A DNA stretch of 7,807 nucleotides from JBCBWG01 sp039817205 (GTDB taxonomy: Bacteria; Pseudomonadota; Alphaproteobacteria; Rhizobiales; Hyphomicrobiaceae), in contig JBCBWG010000161.1 of NCBI GenBank assembly GCA_039817205.1, positions 1 to 7,807 on the forward strand, written 5' to 3'. Below, in pieces: positions 1 to 6,171 of the stretch. The translations under genes and the position numbers were made by a program. The notes below the pieces were generated by a model, which was given only the letters and a program-made list of their open reading frames with translations, was not told the DNA's origin and did not search any database. Position 1 is the first letter of the stretch. Every line of letters begins with the position of its first letter.

Positions 1-1059
1 CTTGGCCGGCAACGCACCGGACTTCAGCGAGATCGCCAATTCCTGTGCCGATTGCGGCGTGAAGCTTCCCGAAATCTGGCCAGAGCCGCCGAGGATTGGT
101 TCGCGCACGACGGGCGCTGAAAGAACCTGACCATCGAGCACAATCGCAAACGGCCGCGTAACGTTGGCAGCGGTCCAGCGGCCGAACCGGCGCGCACCGT
201 TCTGGTTAAACCGGAACGTAATAATCGGCTCGTTGGTGCGCTGGTCAAAGCCCGGCTGCGCATCGACGAGATCGTCGCCCTTCACGACCGGGTTGGCCTG
301 CAGCAAATACTGAAGCCCGGCTTGTTCAGCCGATAAATACGTCCGGTATCCAGGCGGAACAGCACCACCGGAGTATGTTTCGTTGGGATGGACCGCGTGG
401 AAGCTCAACGCTGCTGTTTTGCCGATGATGCGCTTGATCGCGTCAAGTTCGGCTTGCGTTTTGATGCCAGGCACCTGGACCAAAATCCGCTCAAGCCCGC
501 TTCGCGTGATCGTTGCATCTTTATTGCCGGCCGGATCGATCCGACGGCGAAGCGTCTCAATCGATGCACCGATCGCATCGGCGATCCTCTGACGGATCGC
601 GTCATCCGTCAGGGTGAGGTCAACACGGCCGTCCGATTGCTCGGTCAGCGTTACGTTCTGGACGTTTCGGCCGAGTATGTTGCTGATGGCCAGCGGCTCG
701 ATGATGCGCCGGAGCTCTGTGAGCGCCTTCTCGCGATCCGCATTGGGTGCGAGGCGCAGCTGCACGGCGTTGTCGCGAATGCCGGTTGCGCGGACACCGA
801 TGCGAGCCCGTCGCATCGCAGCACGCACATCGGCGCGCAAGCTGGTCAGCATTCCGTCGCGCACTTCTTTCGTGTCCATGCGCAGCAGCAGGTGGGCACC
901 GCCGCGCAAGTCGAGACCAAGCGAAAGTTGTTTCTTCGGTAGCCAGTCCGGCCAGCCAGCCACGGTCTGCTTCTCAAACAGGTTTGGGATGGCGAACACC
1001 AATGCCAGAACGCACAGTATCGCGACCGATATGGCTTTGAACGGCGAGACATGCAGCAT
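1..1059 (-). CDS. secD: Protein translocase subunit SecD (N-terminal part, cut by window edge)
   Basis: SecD partners SecF (and YajC) at the SecYEG channel in the inner membrane and uses the proton gradient to help pull exported proteins across. I translated the minus strand from 1059 to 1 and found 353 uninterrupted codons. The protein begins MLHVSPFKAISVAILCVLAL, which gives a first membrane helix at about residues 9-27. The SecD signature GLDLRGGAHLLL follows at 48-59. The P1 periplasmic domain comes next, with a VQVPGIKT segment near 200 and a C-terminal stretch ending AISLKSGALPAK, matching the family just before its second helix. The remaining transmembrane helices and any SecF lie beyond the left edge. 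The ATG at 1057-1059 has a modest AAGG-type site (1068-1072) 8 nt upstream. It lies downstream of yajC in the same direction, the common export-gene arrangement. Identity is firm; only the 3' end is missing. Confidence 0.95.
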   Translation of the reverse strand, partial: MLHVSPFKAISVAILCVLALVFAIPNLFEKQTVAGWPDWLPKKQLSLGLDLRGGAHLLLRMDTKEVRDGMLTSLRADVRAAMRRARIGVRATGIRDNAVQLRLAPNADREKALTELRRIIEPLAISNILGRNVQNVTLTEQSDGRVDLTLTDDAIRQRIADAIGASIETLRRRIDPAGNKDATITRSGLERILVQVPGIKTQAELDAIKRIIGKTAALSFHAVHPNETYSGGAVPPGYRTYLSAEQAGLQYLLQANPVVKGDDLVDAQPGFDQRTNEPIITFRFNQNGARRFGRWTAANVTRPFAIVLDGQVLSAPVVREPILGGSGQISGSFTPQSAQELAISLKSGALPAK

Positions 1060-1105
1060 AAGCGAAGCCTTCGTTGAGTGCCGACGTGGACGTGTGCCCG
1101 GTCTG

Positions 1106-1119
1106 GCGCGTGCACGCGC
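1106..1119. repeat. 14-bp perfect palindrome in the yajC-secD gap
   Basis: GCGCGTGCACGCGC is its own reverse complement and lies 46 bp upstream of the secD start. TGGAC (1087-1091) and GTCCA (1125-1129) flank it as a looser outer pair. The 225-bp gap between yajC and secD shows no convincing promoter: TTGACT and GATAAA-like boxes occur on the minus strand but at wrong spacing. The palindrome could be a dimeric protein site or an RNA hairpin in the yajC-secD transcript. GC-rich DNA makes chance palindromes fairly common, so no function is assigned. Confidence 0.4.
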
Positions 1120-1284
1120 TGGTTGTCCAGGACCCAAACCGAATGCGCCCCAGCCAGCTGGTCACGTGGCCCAGTTGGCGAGATTTATCAAGTCAACAGC
1201 CCGTATGCGCCAGATTGATCCGGCCAAACAGCGACGTTCAACGCGCAGCTGAACGCGCACTCAAAGTGGTCCCGTCAGCACGCA

Positions 1285-1623
1285 TCAGCTTTTGGCCGCG
1301 GCCGCGTCAGACTTATTCCGCACATCAGCAAGCGTGCCACGGACCACTTTAACCCGCGTATTTTCCGAGATTTCGACTTCGATCTCGGCCTCGCCTTCCT
1401 TCGCGCGGGTCACCTTGCCGACCAGCCCACCTGCCGTGACGACCGTGTCGCCGCGCTTGGCGTTGGCCACCATTTCCTGGTGCTGCTTCATACGGTTCTG
1501 CTGCGGGCGCAGGACAAGGAAGTAGAAAATGACCAACATCAGCAGGATTGGGACCAGCGATATGAGAAAGTCGCCGCCGCCTGCGGGCGCGCCAGCCTGC
1601 GCATAGGCCGGTGAGATGAACAT
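1285..1623 (-). CDS. yajC: Preprotein translocase subunit YajC
   Basis: YajC is a small single-pass inner-membrane protein that associates with SecDF and the Sec holotranslocon; it is usually not essential. The 112-aa product has the expected layout. A short periplasmic N-terminus containing SPAYAQAGAPAGGG is followed by one membrane helix at about 19-37 (LISLVPILLMLVIFYFLVL). Next come the diagnostic RPQQ at 39-42, the basic KQHQEMVANAKRGD segment, and the small beta domain with VVTAGGLVGKV at 61-71. The tail is Ala/Lys-rich. The ATG at 1621-1623 is supported by a near-perfect AGGAGG site (complement of 1633-1638) with a 9-nt spacer. It is the upstream member of the leftward yajC-secD pair. 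A candidate promoter lies about 120 bp upstream. Length and motifs are typical and the call is secure. Confidence 0.95.
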   Translation of the reverse strand: MFISPAYAQAGAPAGGGDFLISLVPILLMLVIFYFLVLRPQQNRMKQHQEMVANAKRGDTVVTAGGLVGKVTRAKEGEAEIEVEISENTRVKVVRGTLADVRNKSDAAAAKS

Positions 1624-1740
1624 CTGACGATGCCTCCTGGAAAAGCGTTGAAACCTGGGTGGTCTGCCGCCGAGACGTGCTTGAGGGCTGAGCAGCTCCC
1701 GTCGCTAACCGCTGGATCGGCATCTGGAAATTTCGCGCGG

Positions 1741-1768
1741 ACTATAGGGATCGGTCACCCATTTGCAA
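1741..1768 (-). promoter_or_regulatory. Candidate sigma70-type promoter for yajC-secD
   Basis: On the minus strand TTGCAA (1763-1768) is followed after 16 bp by TATAGT (1741-1746), 4/6 and 5/6 matches to the consensus boxes. Transcription would begin near 1734, giving a yajC leader of about 110 nt. Position and orientation are right; no other box pair as good was seen upstream of yajC. Prediction only. Confidence 0.45.
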
Positions 1769-1783
1769 CACGCGTTGTCACCT

Positions 1784-1844
1784 GGTGCCGCGTGCCTGGG
1801 TCTGCCGAGCGGCGCCACCTCCAACGACACGGCCGCGCGGCACC
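1784..1844. repeat. Spaced 9-bp inverted repeat between the divergent promoters
   Basis: GGTGCCGCG (1784-1792) recurs as its exact reverse complement CGCGGCACC (1836-1844), with 43 bp between. A related GGCGCCACC sits between the arms at about 1811-1819. It lies just behind the leftward -35 box and immediately before the rightward -35 box, so paired operator half-sites are possible. Chance occurrence in GC-rich DNA is equally possible. Confidence 0.3.
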
Positions 1845-1850
1845 TTGGAA

Positions 1851-1879
1851 TTGCCCGACCTCTCGCCGAGGACTATAAA
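1851..1879 (+). promoter_or_regulatory. Candidate sigma70-type promoter for the AAA+ ATPase gene
   Basis: TTGCCC (1851-1856), a 17-bp spacer and TATAAA (1874-1879) form a good sigma70-like pair on the plus strand. The predicted start near 1886 gives a leader of about 40 nt to the TTG start at 1927. Spacing and direction fit; no experimental support is available. Confidence 0.45.
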
Positions 1880-1926
1880 CCCGGGCGAGCGTTTCCGCCG
1901 CACGTCCGAGAAAACTGAGCACCGCC

Positions 1927-2781
1927 TTGACCGACGACACTCTTGCCCGCATCGCAGCAGCCCTCGAGCGGCTGGCACCGCCACCACCGGCTGATCCAGA
2001 TTTCAGCGCCGCCGAGGGGTTTATCTGGCAGAGCGAGCCCGATGGGTTTCAGCCAGTGGAAAAGATTAACCGCATTCCTCTCGCGCTTTTGAAGGGCATT
2101 GATCGCGCGTCTGATCAGTTACTCGAAAACACGCGACGGTTTGCAGACGGCCTTCCCGCGAACAACGCGCTCCTCTGGGGATCGCGGGGCATGGGAAAGT
2201 CGTCGCTCGTGAAAGCAGCGCACGCCGAGGTGGCAGCCGAGCTTGCGGCAGACGCGCCGGGCTTGAAACTCGTCGAAATCCATCGCGAGGACATCGATAC
2301 GCTGCCCCGCTGTATGGCGTTCCTTAAAGCCGCTCAAGAGCGCTTTATCGTCTTTTGCGACGATCTCTCATTCGATAAAGACGAGACCACTTACAAATCG
2401 CTCAAAGCCGTTTTGGACGGCGGCATCGAAGGTCGGCCGGATAACGCGATTTTCTATGCGACATCCAACCGCCGACACCTCATGCCGCGCGATATGATCG
2501 AAAACGAGCGGTCAACCGCCATCAATCCATCCGAAGCCGTTGAAGAAAAAGTGTCGTTATCCGACCGCTTCGGACTTTGGCTCGGCTTTCACAATGGCAG
2601 CCAGGACCAATACCTTGCGATGGTCGAAGGCTACGTGGCGCACTTCAGCCTTGAGATCGACCCGAAGCAGCTGAGGCGCGACAGCCTGGAGTGGGCAACA
2701 ACGCGGGGCGGACGGTCTGGCCGTGTCGCCTGGCAATACATTCAGGACTTAGCTGGTCGGTTAGGCAAATCATTGGGATAA
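1927..2781 (+). CDS. AAA+ family ATPase, DUF815 type
   Basis: This 284-aa protein is an AAA+ ATP-binding protein of the DUF815 family, whose cellular role is not well defined. The nucleotide site is clear. Walker A is GSRGMGKS at 85-92, Walker B is IVFCDD at 141-146, a sensor-1-like ATSN is at 178-181, an arginine-finger-like SDRFG at 212-216, and a sensor-2-like GGRSGR at 261-266. The N-terminus has a short helix and a Pro-rich linker (APPPPADPDF). No signal peptide or membrane segment is seen, so it is probably cytoplasmic. The start is TTG at 1927. The frame is closed by TAA at 1876-1878, no ATG occurs until residue 89 at the Walker A, and TDDTLARIAAALERLAP looks like a natural N-terminus. 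Only a weak GAG-type site precedes it. It is divergent from yajC, an arrangement I associate with alphaproteobacteria, but no export role follows from that. Confidence 0.9.
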   Translation: MTDDTLARIAAALERLAPPPPADPDFSAAEGFIWQSEPDGFQPVEKINRIPLALLKGIDRASDQLLENTRRFADGLPANNALLWGSRGMGKSSLVKAAHAEVAAELAADAPGLKLVEIHREDIDTLPRCMAFLKAAQERFIVFCDDLSFDKDETTYKSLKAVLDGGIEGRPDNAIFYATSNRRHLMPRDMIENERSTAINPSEAVEEKVSLSDRFGLWLGFHNGSQDQYLAMVEGYVAHFSLEIDPKQLRRDSLEWATTRGGRSGRVAWQYIQDLAGRLGKSLG

Positions 2782-2826
2782 GCTGGTCGTTTACGGAATA
2801 CGCAACTCCAAACCAACAGCGACGAA

Positions 2827-4431
2827 CTACGAACTTAACTTCCTCAGCAACTTGAAATTTATGCTATCGACCAGCGCTTCGAAACTGGCATCGATAATGT
2901 TTGGTGACACGCCAACAGTGAACCAGTTATCGCCGGTTTCATGATCGCGGGTTTCAACAAGGACACGGGTGACCGCTTCCGTTCCACCGGTCAGGATGCG
3001 CACTTTATAATCGACGAGTTCGACGCCTGCGATTTGCGCGCGATAGGGTCCGAGATCTTTGCGGAGCGCATTATCCAGCGCGTTGACCGGACCGTTGCCG
3101 CTCGCGATGGACCAGGACGTCTCATCGCTTTCCGGAAATGACAACTTCACCGATGCTTCTGAAAGCGTGACGAGTTCGCCGTTCGCGTTGTGGCGACGCT
3201 CGACCATGACGCGAAAACTATCGATGGCAAAGAAGTGCGGCACCTCTCCCAGCGCCCGGCGGGCCAGCAGCTCAAACGAGGCTTCCGCGCCCTCGTAGGC
3301 ATAGCCGAGCGCCTCGCGCTCTTTCACTTGCGCCAGCAGCGTCGCAACCCGCGGATCATCCTTTGCGACCCGGATACCGATCCGCTCAAGCTCGGCGAGG
3401 ATATTCGACTTGCCAGCCTGGTCTGAGACCAGCACGCGACGATGATTGCCGACGCTTGCGGGCGCCACATGTTCGTAGGTCTCGGGCTCTTTCAGGATGG
3501 CGGACGCATGGATGCCTGCTTTGGTGGCAAACGCGCTTTCGCCCACGTACGCCGCTTGCTTTGCGGGCGCGCGGTTCAGAATGTCATCCAAGATGCGGCT
3601 CGCTTGGGTCAGACGCGCAAGACGCTCGGCCGTCACACCGATTTCGAGATGATCGGCGAACGCGCTTTTAAGAAGGAGCGTTGGGATCAGCGACGTGAGG
3701 TTTGCGTTGCCGCATCGCTCGCCCAACCCATTCAGCGTGCCTTGAACCTGACGGACACCGGCGCGCACGGCCGCAAGCGAGTTGGCGACAGCGTTTTCCG
3801 TGTCATTGTGCGCATGAATGCCAAGGCGATTTCCGGGCACATACTCGGCCACGTCGCGAACAATGCGTTCGATTTCGTGTGGCAGCGTTCCGCCGTTCGT
3901 GTCGCACAAAACCACCCAGCGCGCGCCAGCCTCATATGCGGCCCGGGCCACCCCAAGCGCATAGTCCCGGTTGGCCTTATAGCCATCGAAAAAATGTTCG
4001 CAGTCGATCAAGGCCTCGCGTCCCGTCCCGACGATTGCCTCGACGGACTGGCGGACGCCTGAGATGTGTTCTTCGTTGTCGGATCCGAGCGCGACGCGGA
4101 CGTGATAGTCCCAAGCTTTAGCAACCAGACAGACGGCATCGGCGTTCGCATTGACCGACGCTTGCAGACCCGGATCGTTCGCAGCTGACCGGCCCGCGCG
4201 CTTGGTCATGCCAAACGCAACGAACCGGCTTGTCTCAAGTGTCGGGCGCGCATCAAAAAACTCGGTATCGGTGGCATTCGCACCGGGATAGCCGCCTTCG
4301 ATATAGTCGATGCCAAGACCGTCCAACACGTCCGCGATCCGGCGCTTATCGCTCACCGAGAAGTCGACGCCGGTGGTCTGCGCGCCATCCCGGAGTGTTG
4401 TGTCGAAAAGGTAGAGCCGTTCGCGGGTCAT
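2827..4431 (-). CDS. cimA: Citramalate synthase
   Basis: The enzyme condenses pyruvate with acetyl-CoA to (R)-citramalate, giving 2-oxobutyrate for isoleucine without threonine. The 534-aa product has the DRE-TIM-lyase barrel: LFDTTLRDGAQ at 8-18 (catalytic Arg14, metal ligand Asp15), the HAHND metal motif at 206-210, and GLGERCGNANL at 235-245. ATKAGIHASAI follows at 302-312. A C-terminal LeuA-like regulatory domain covers roughly 375-515, the usual site of end-product feedback. The sequence after LRDGAQTTGVDFS fits the CimA branch better than 2-isopropylmalate or homocitrate synthase. I chose ATG 4429-4431 because MTRERLYLFDTTLRDG matches the family N-terminus. In-frame alternatives are ATG at 4467 and TTG at 4482, neither with a good ribosome site; the chosen one has only a weak GGACAG. 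It follows cysS by 64 bp and probably shares its transcript. Confidence 0.92.
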   Translation of the reverse strand: MTRERLYLFDTTLRDGAQTTGVDFSVSDKRRIADVLDGLGIDYIEGGYPGANATDTEFFDARPTLETSRFVAFGMTKRAGRSAANDPGLQASVNANADAVCLVAKAWDYHVRVALGSDNEEHISGVRQSVEAIVGTGREALIDCEHFFDGYKANRDYALGVARAAYEAGARWVVLCDTNGGTLPHEIERIVRDVAEYVPGNRLGIHAHNDTENAVANSLAAVRAGVRQVQGTLNGLGERCGNANLTSLIPTLLLKSAFADHLEIGVTAERLARLTQASRILDDILNRAPAKQAAYVGESAFATKAGIHASAILKEPETYEHVAPASVGNHRRVLVSDQAGKSNILAELERIGIRVAKDDPRVATLLAQVKEREALGYAYEGAEASFELLARRALGEVPHFFAIDSFRVMVERRHNANGELVTLSEASVKLSFPESDETSWSIASGNGPVNALDNALRKDLGPYRAQIAGVELVDYKVRILTGGTEAVTRVLVETRDHETGDNWFTVGVSPNIIDASFEALVDSINFKLLRKLSS

Positions 4432-4495
4432 CAGAACTGTCCAGTCAGAAATTTGGTCCGTTCGCATGCAGTCAATCGTCAAAAGGGTGGCCGAT

Positions 4496-5914
4496 TTAGT
4501 CCGCCAGTTCCCAAGTCGTCACCGCCTCTCCGGTCGCGGGATCTTTGCCGTCTTTGAGCCGGATGCCCGAGGCTGCTAACTCATCGCGGATCCGATCGCT
4601 CGTCGCGAAGTCTTTGGAGGCCCGTGCGGCCAGGCGATCAGAAATCAGACGTTCGATGTCGCCGGTATCCATGCCAGGACGCGCCCGATCCCCTCGAAGC
4701 GCCTCGCGCGTTTCACCATCGAGGACGCTCAAAAACCGAAGCGACGCTTTCAGAGCCAAGGCTTTCTCAGCGTTCCCGCGCCGCGCGGACTTTGCAAGAC
4801 CGTGCAGGATCGATATGGCACGCGGCGTATTGAGATCGTCTGCAAGCGCGTCAACAATTTCCTCGTAGGGCGCGTCGTTCGCGCCGGGCTCCAGCGTCAG
4901 GTCTGCCGTCATGTCGGCAAACTCCATGAGCGTCTGGCGCGCTTGGACCAGACGCTCCACCGTCCAATCGATCGGCTGGCGGTAGTGCGTGGTCAGCATA
5001 GCAAACCGCAGAACCCGCCCGTGCCAGGACTGGCCGCCGAACGTGTCGGTATCGAGCAGCTGATTGATGGTGATGAAGTTGCCGAGCGATTTCGACATCT
5101 TCTCACCCTCGACCTGCAAGAAGCCGTTGTGCATCCAGGTTCGGGCGAGCATGGACGTCCCATGCGCACAGCGCGATTGCGCCACCTCGTTTTCGTGATG
5201 CGGAAACACGAGATCGATGCCACCGCCGTGGATATCGAACGTCTCACCCAAGTGCTTTTTCGCCATCGCCGAGCACTCGACGTGCCAGCCCGGTCGCCCT
5301 TCGGTGGCGATGCCTGACGGAGATGGCCAGGCTGGTTCCCCCGGCTTCGAGGGCTTCCAAAGGACGAAATCCATCGGGTCGCGTTTGAATGGGGCAACGT
5401 CAACTCGGGCGCCAGCTTCCAACTCTTCCGTCGATCGGTTGGAGAGCGTGCCGTAATCCGCCATCGAGTTGACGGCGAAAAGCACATGGTCCTCGGCAAC
5501 GTAGGCATGCTCGCGCGCAACGAGGCGTTCGATCAGCACCTTCATCTCGGCGATGTGGTCCGTCGCCCGCGGCTCAACGGTCGGCGGCAGGACGCCAAGG
5601 CGCGCGATATCGTTGTGGAACTGCTCGGTTGTGCGCGTTGTCAGCTCCTGAATGGAGATGCCTTCGTCGGCGGCGCGCGCATTAATCTTGTCGTCCACAT
5701 CTGTAATGTTGCGGACGTACGTCACGGCATCGCCGCCATAGACGTGGCGAAGCAGCCGGAACAGGACGTCGAAGACGATGATGGGCCGCGCGTTGCCGAT
5801 GTGCGCGTCATCATAGACCGTCGGCCCGCAGACATACATGCCAACGGCGCGCGGGTCCGCTGGCGCAAAGGCCTCTTTCGTGCGGGTCAACGTGTTGTAC
5901 AGGGTCAGGTCCAT
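4496..5914 (-). CDS. cysS: Cysteinyl-tRNA synthetase
   Basis: This class I synthetase charges tRNA-Cys with cysteine in the cytoplasm. In the 472-aa product the zinc ligands are intact: Cys29 in YVCGPTVYD, Cys214 in WHVECSAM, and His239 and Glu243 in FPHHENE. The HIGH-type motif is HIGNA at 38-42 and the KMSKS loop is at 272-276 within GEKMSKSLGNF. GGGIDLVFPHHE is the family signature. The C-terminal part holds the helical anticodon-binding domain and ends in WELAD. I chose ATG 5912-5914 (MDLTLYNTLTRTKE) because the family starts just before LYNTLTR and the length is typical. A GGA lies upstream at weak spacing. The frame stays open for 21 more codons to 5977, but that extension is Arg/Pro-rich and unlike the family. 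It heads a likely cysS-cimA operon. The upstream region contains a promoter and a possible leader-peptide attenuator. Confidence 0.96.
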   Translation of the reverse strand: MDLTLYNTLTRTKEAFAPADPRAVGMYVCGPTVYDDAHIGNARPIIVFDVLFRLLRHVYGGDAVTYVRNITDVDDKINARAADEGISIQELTTRTTEQFHNDIARLGVLPPTVEPRATDHIAEMKVLIERLVAREHAYVAEDHVLFAVNSMADYGTLSNRSTEELEAGARVDVAPFKRDPMDFVLWKPSKPGEPAWPSPSGIATEGRPGWHVECSAMAKKHLGETFDIHGGGIDLVFPHHENEVAQSRCAHGTSMLARTWMHNGFLQVEGEKMSKSLGNFITINQLLDTDTFGGQSWHGRVLRFAMLTTHYRQPIDWTVERLVQARQTLMEFADMTADLTLEPGANDAPYEEIVDALADDLNTPRAISILHGLAKSARRGNAEKALALKASLRFLSVLDGETREALRGDRARPGMDTGDIERLISDRLAARASKDFATSDRIRDELAASGIRLKDGKDPATGEAVTTWELAD

Positions 5915-5984
5915 GCCAAATCCATGTCGGGTCCTCGTCCGGCGGGCGGGACGACTTGGAGACATCGGACCAAGCAAACAGAAA

Positions 5985-6028
5985 CCGCGCGCCAGCAGGG
6001 TGCTAGAGCGGAATACAAATGCGCGCGG
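5985..6028 (-). terminator. GC-rich inverted repeat with U-rich tail in the cysS leader (possible attenuator)
   Basis: In the leftward RNA, CCGCGCGC (6028-6021) can pair with GCGCGCGG (5992-5985) across a 28-nt loop. A G-U pair can extend the base of the stem. The loop contains a second small stem, AGCA/UGCU, around CCC. The strand then reads UUUCUGUUUGCUUG, an interrupted U-tract. This resembles an imperfect intrinsic terminator placed before cysS and after the predicted promoter, hence possibly an attenuator. The long loop and broken U-run keep confidence low. Confidence 0.35.
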
Positions 6029-6062
6029 CGATCGCTGTGAGCTGTGTTCGGTCGAGTTTCAT
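6003..6062 (-). CDS. Putative 19-aa cysS leader peptide (uORF)
   Basis: ATG at 6060-6062 opens MKLDRTQLTAIAARICIPL and stops with TAG at 6003-6005. The ATG lies 7 nt past the -10 box of the predicted cysS promoter, so the message would be leaderless, with translation starting at or within a base or two of the RNA 5' end. The only Cys codon (TGT, 6015-6017) is codon 16. The 5' arm of the inverted repeat overlaps codons 12-14, just upstream of it, and the stop codon falls in the loop. A ribosome paused at the Cys codon would cover that arm. No ribosome site is needed if the message is leaderless. Short ORFs like this arise by chance, and a single Cys codon is weak evidence, so this is tentative. 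Confidence 0.22.
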   Translation of the reverse strand: MKLDRTQLTAIAARICIPL

Positions 6063-6069
6063 CGCGCGC

Positions 6070-6098
6070 CTTATCGGGCCCGGGCCCCGCTGCGTCAA
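6070..6098 (-). promoter_or_regulatory. Candidate sigma70-type promoter for cysS-cimA with palindromic spacer
   Basis: On the minus strand TTGACG (6093-6098) and GATAAG (6070-6075) are separated by exactly 17 bp, matching the consensus at 5/6 and 4/6. Most of the spacer is the perfect palindrome GGGCCCGGGCCC (6076-6087). Predicted initiation is near 6063, leaving a leader of about 150 nt to cysS. The palindrome between the boxes could be an operator or could simply stiffen the spacer. This is the best promoter match in the window. Confidence 0.55.
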
Positions 6099-6123
6099 GC
6101 GAAAGCCCCTAAGGCATGATCGC

Positions 6124-6154
6124 CGGTCAGAGCATAGCGCTATTCCGCCGACCG
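6124..6154 (-). other. Nested inverted repeat downstream of the hydratase gene
   Basis: Starting 18 bp past the hydratase stop codon, CGGTC and GACCG (6124-6128 and 6150-6154) flank a central palindrome ATAGCGCTAT (6134-6143). As RNA this could fold into an interrupted hairpin that ends or protects the hydratase transcript. No U-run follows, so it is not a standard intrinsic terminator. Confidence 0.3.
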
Positions 6155-6171
6155 TACGCTTCAAAACCTTG

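Larger units (their letters stand above)
1624..1926. other. Divergent intergenic region between yajC and the AAA+ ATPase gene
   Basis: These 303 bp hold no credible gene; the frames across them are short and lack family features. The region carries the yajC ribosome-binding site (1633-1638), a leftward promoter candidate (1741-1768), a spaced 9-bp inverted repeat (1784-1844) and a rightward promoter candidate (1851-1879). The two predicted start points are roughly 150 bp apart and point away from each other, which suits independent transcription of the two genes. Confidence 0.7.

Noticed and set aside
614..1252. 212-codon open frame on the plus strand antisense to secD
   Set aside because: It lies opposite a clear SecD reading frame, is Arg/Ser-rich without family features, and long antisense frames are expected in GC-rich coding DNA.
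1349..1723. 124-codon minus-strand frame overlapping yajC
   Set aside because: It is a frame-shifted shadow of yajC with no family match.
2782..2826. Search for a bidirectional terminator between the convergent ATPase and cimA genes
   Set aside because: No stem with a flanking T- or A-run was found in the 45-bp gap.
3442..4062. 206-codon plus-strand frame antisense to cimA, and similar frames at 4802-5317 and 5486-6040 opposite cysS
   Set aside because: All are mirror frames of strongly supported genes and show no recognisable domain or ribosome site.
5915..5977. 21-residue N-terminal extension of cysS
   Set aside because: It is Arg/Pro-rich and precedes the conserved family start; it is more likely leader RNA than protein.
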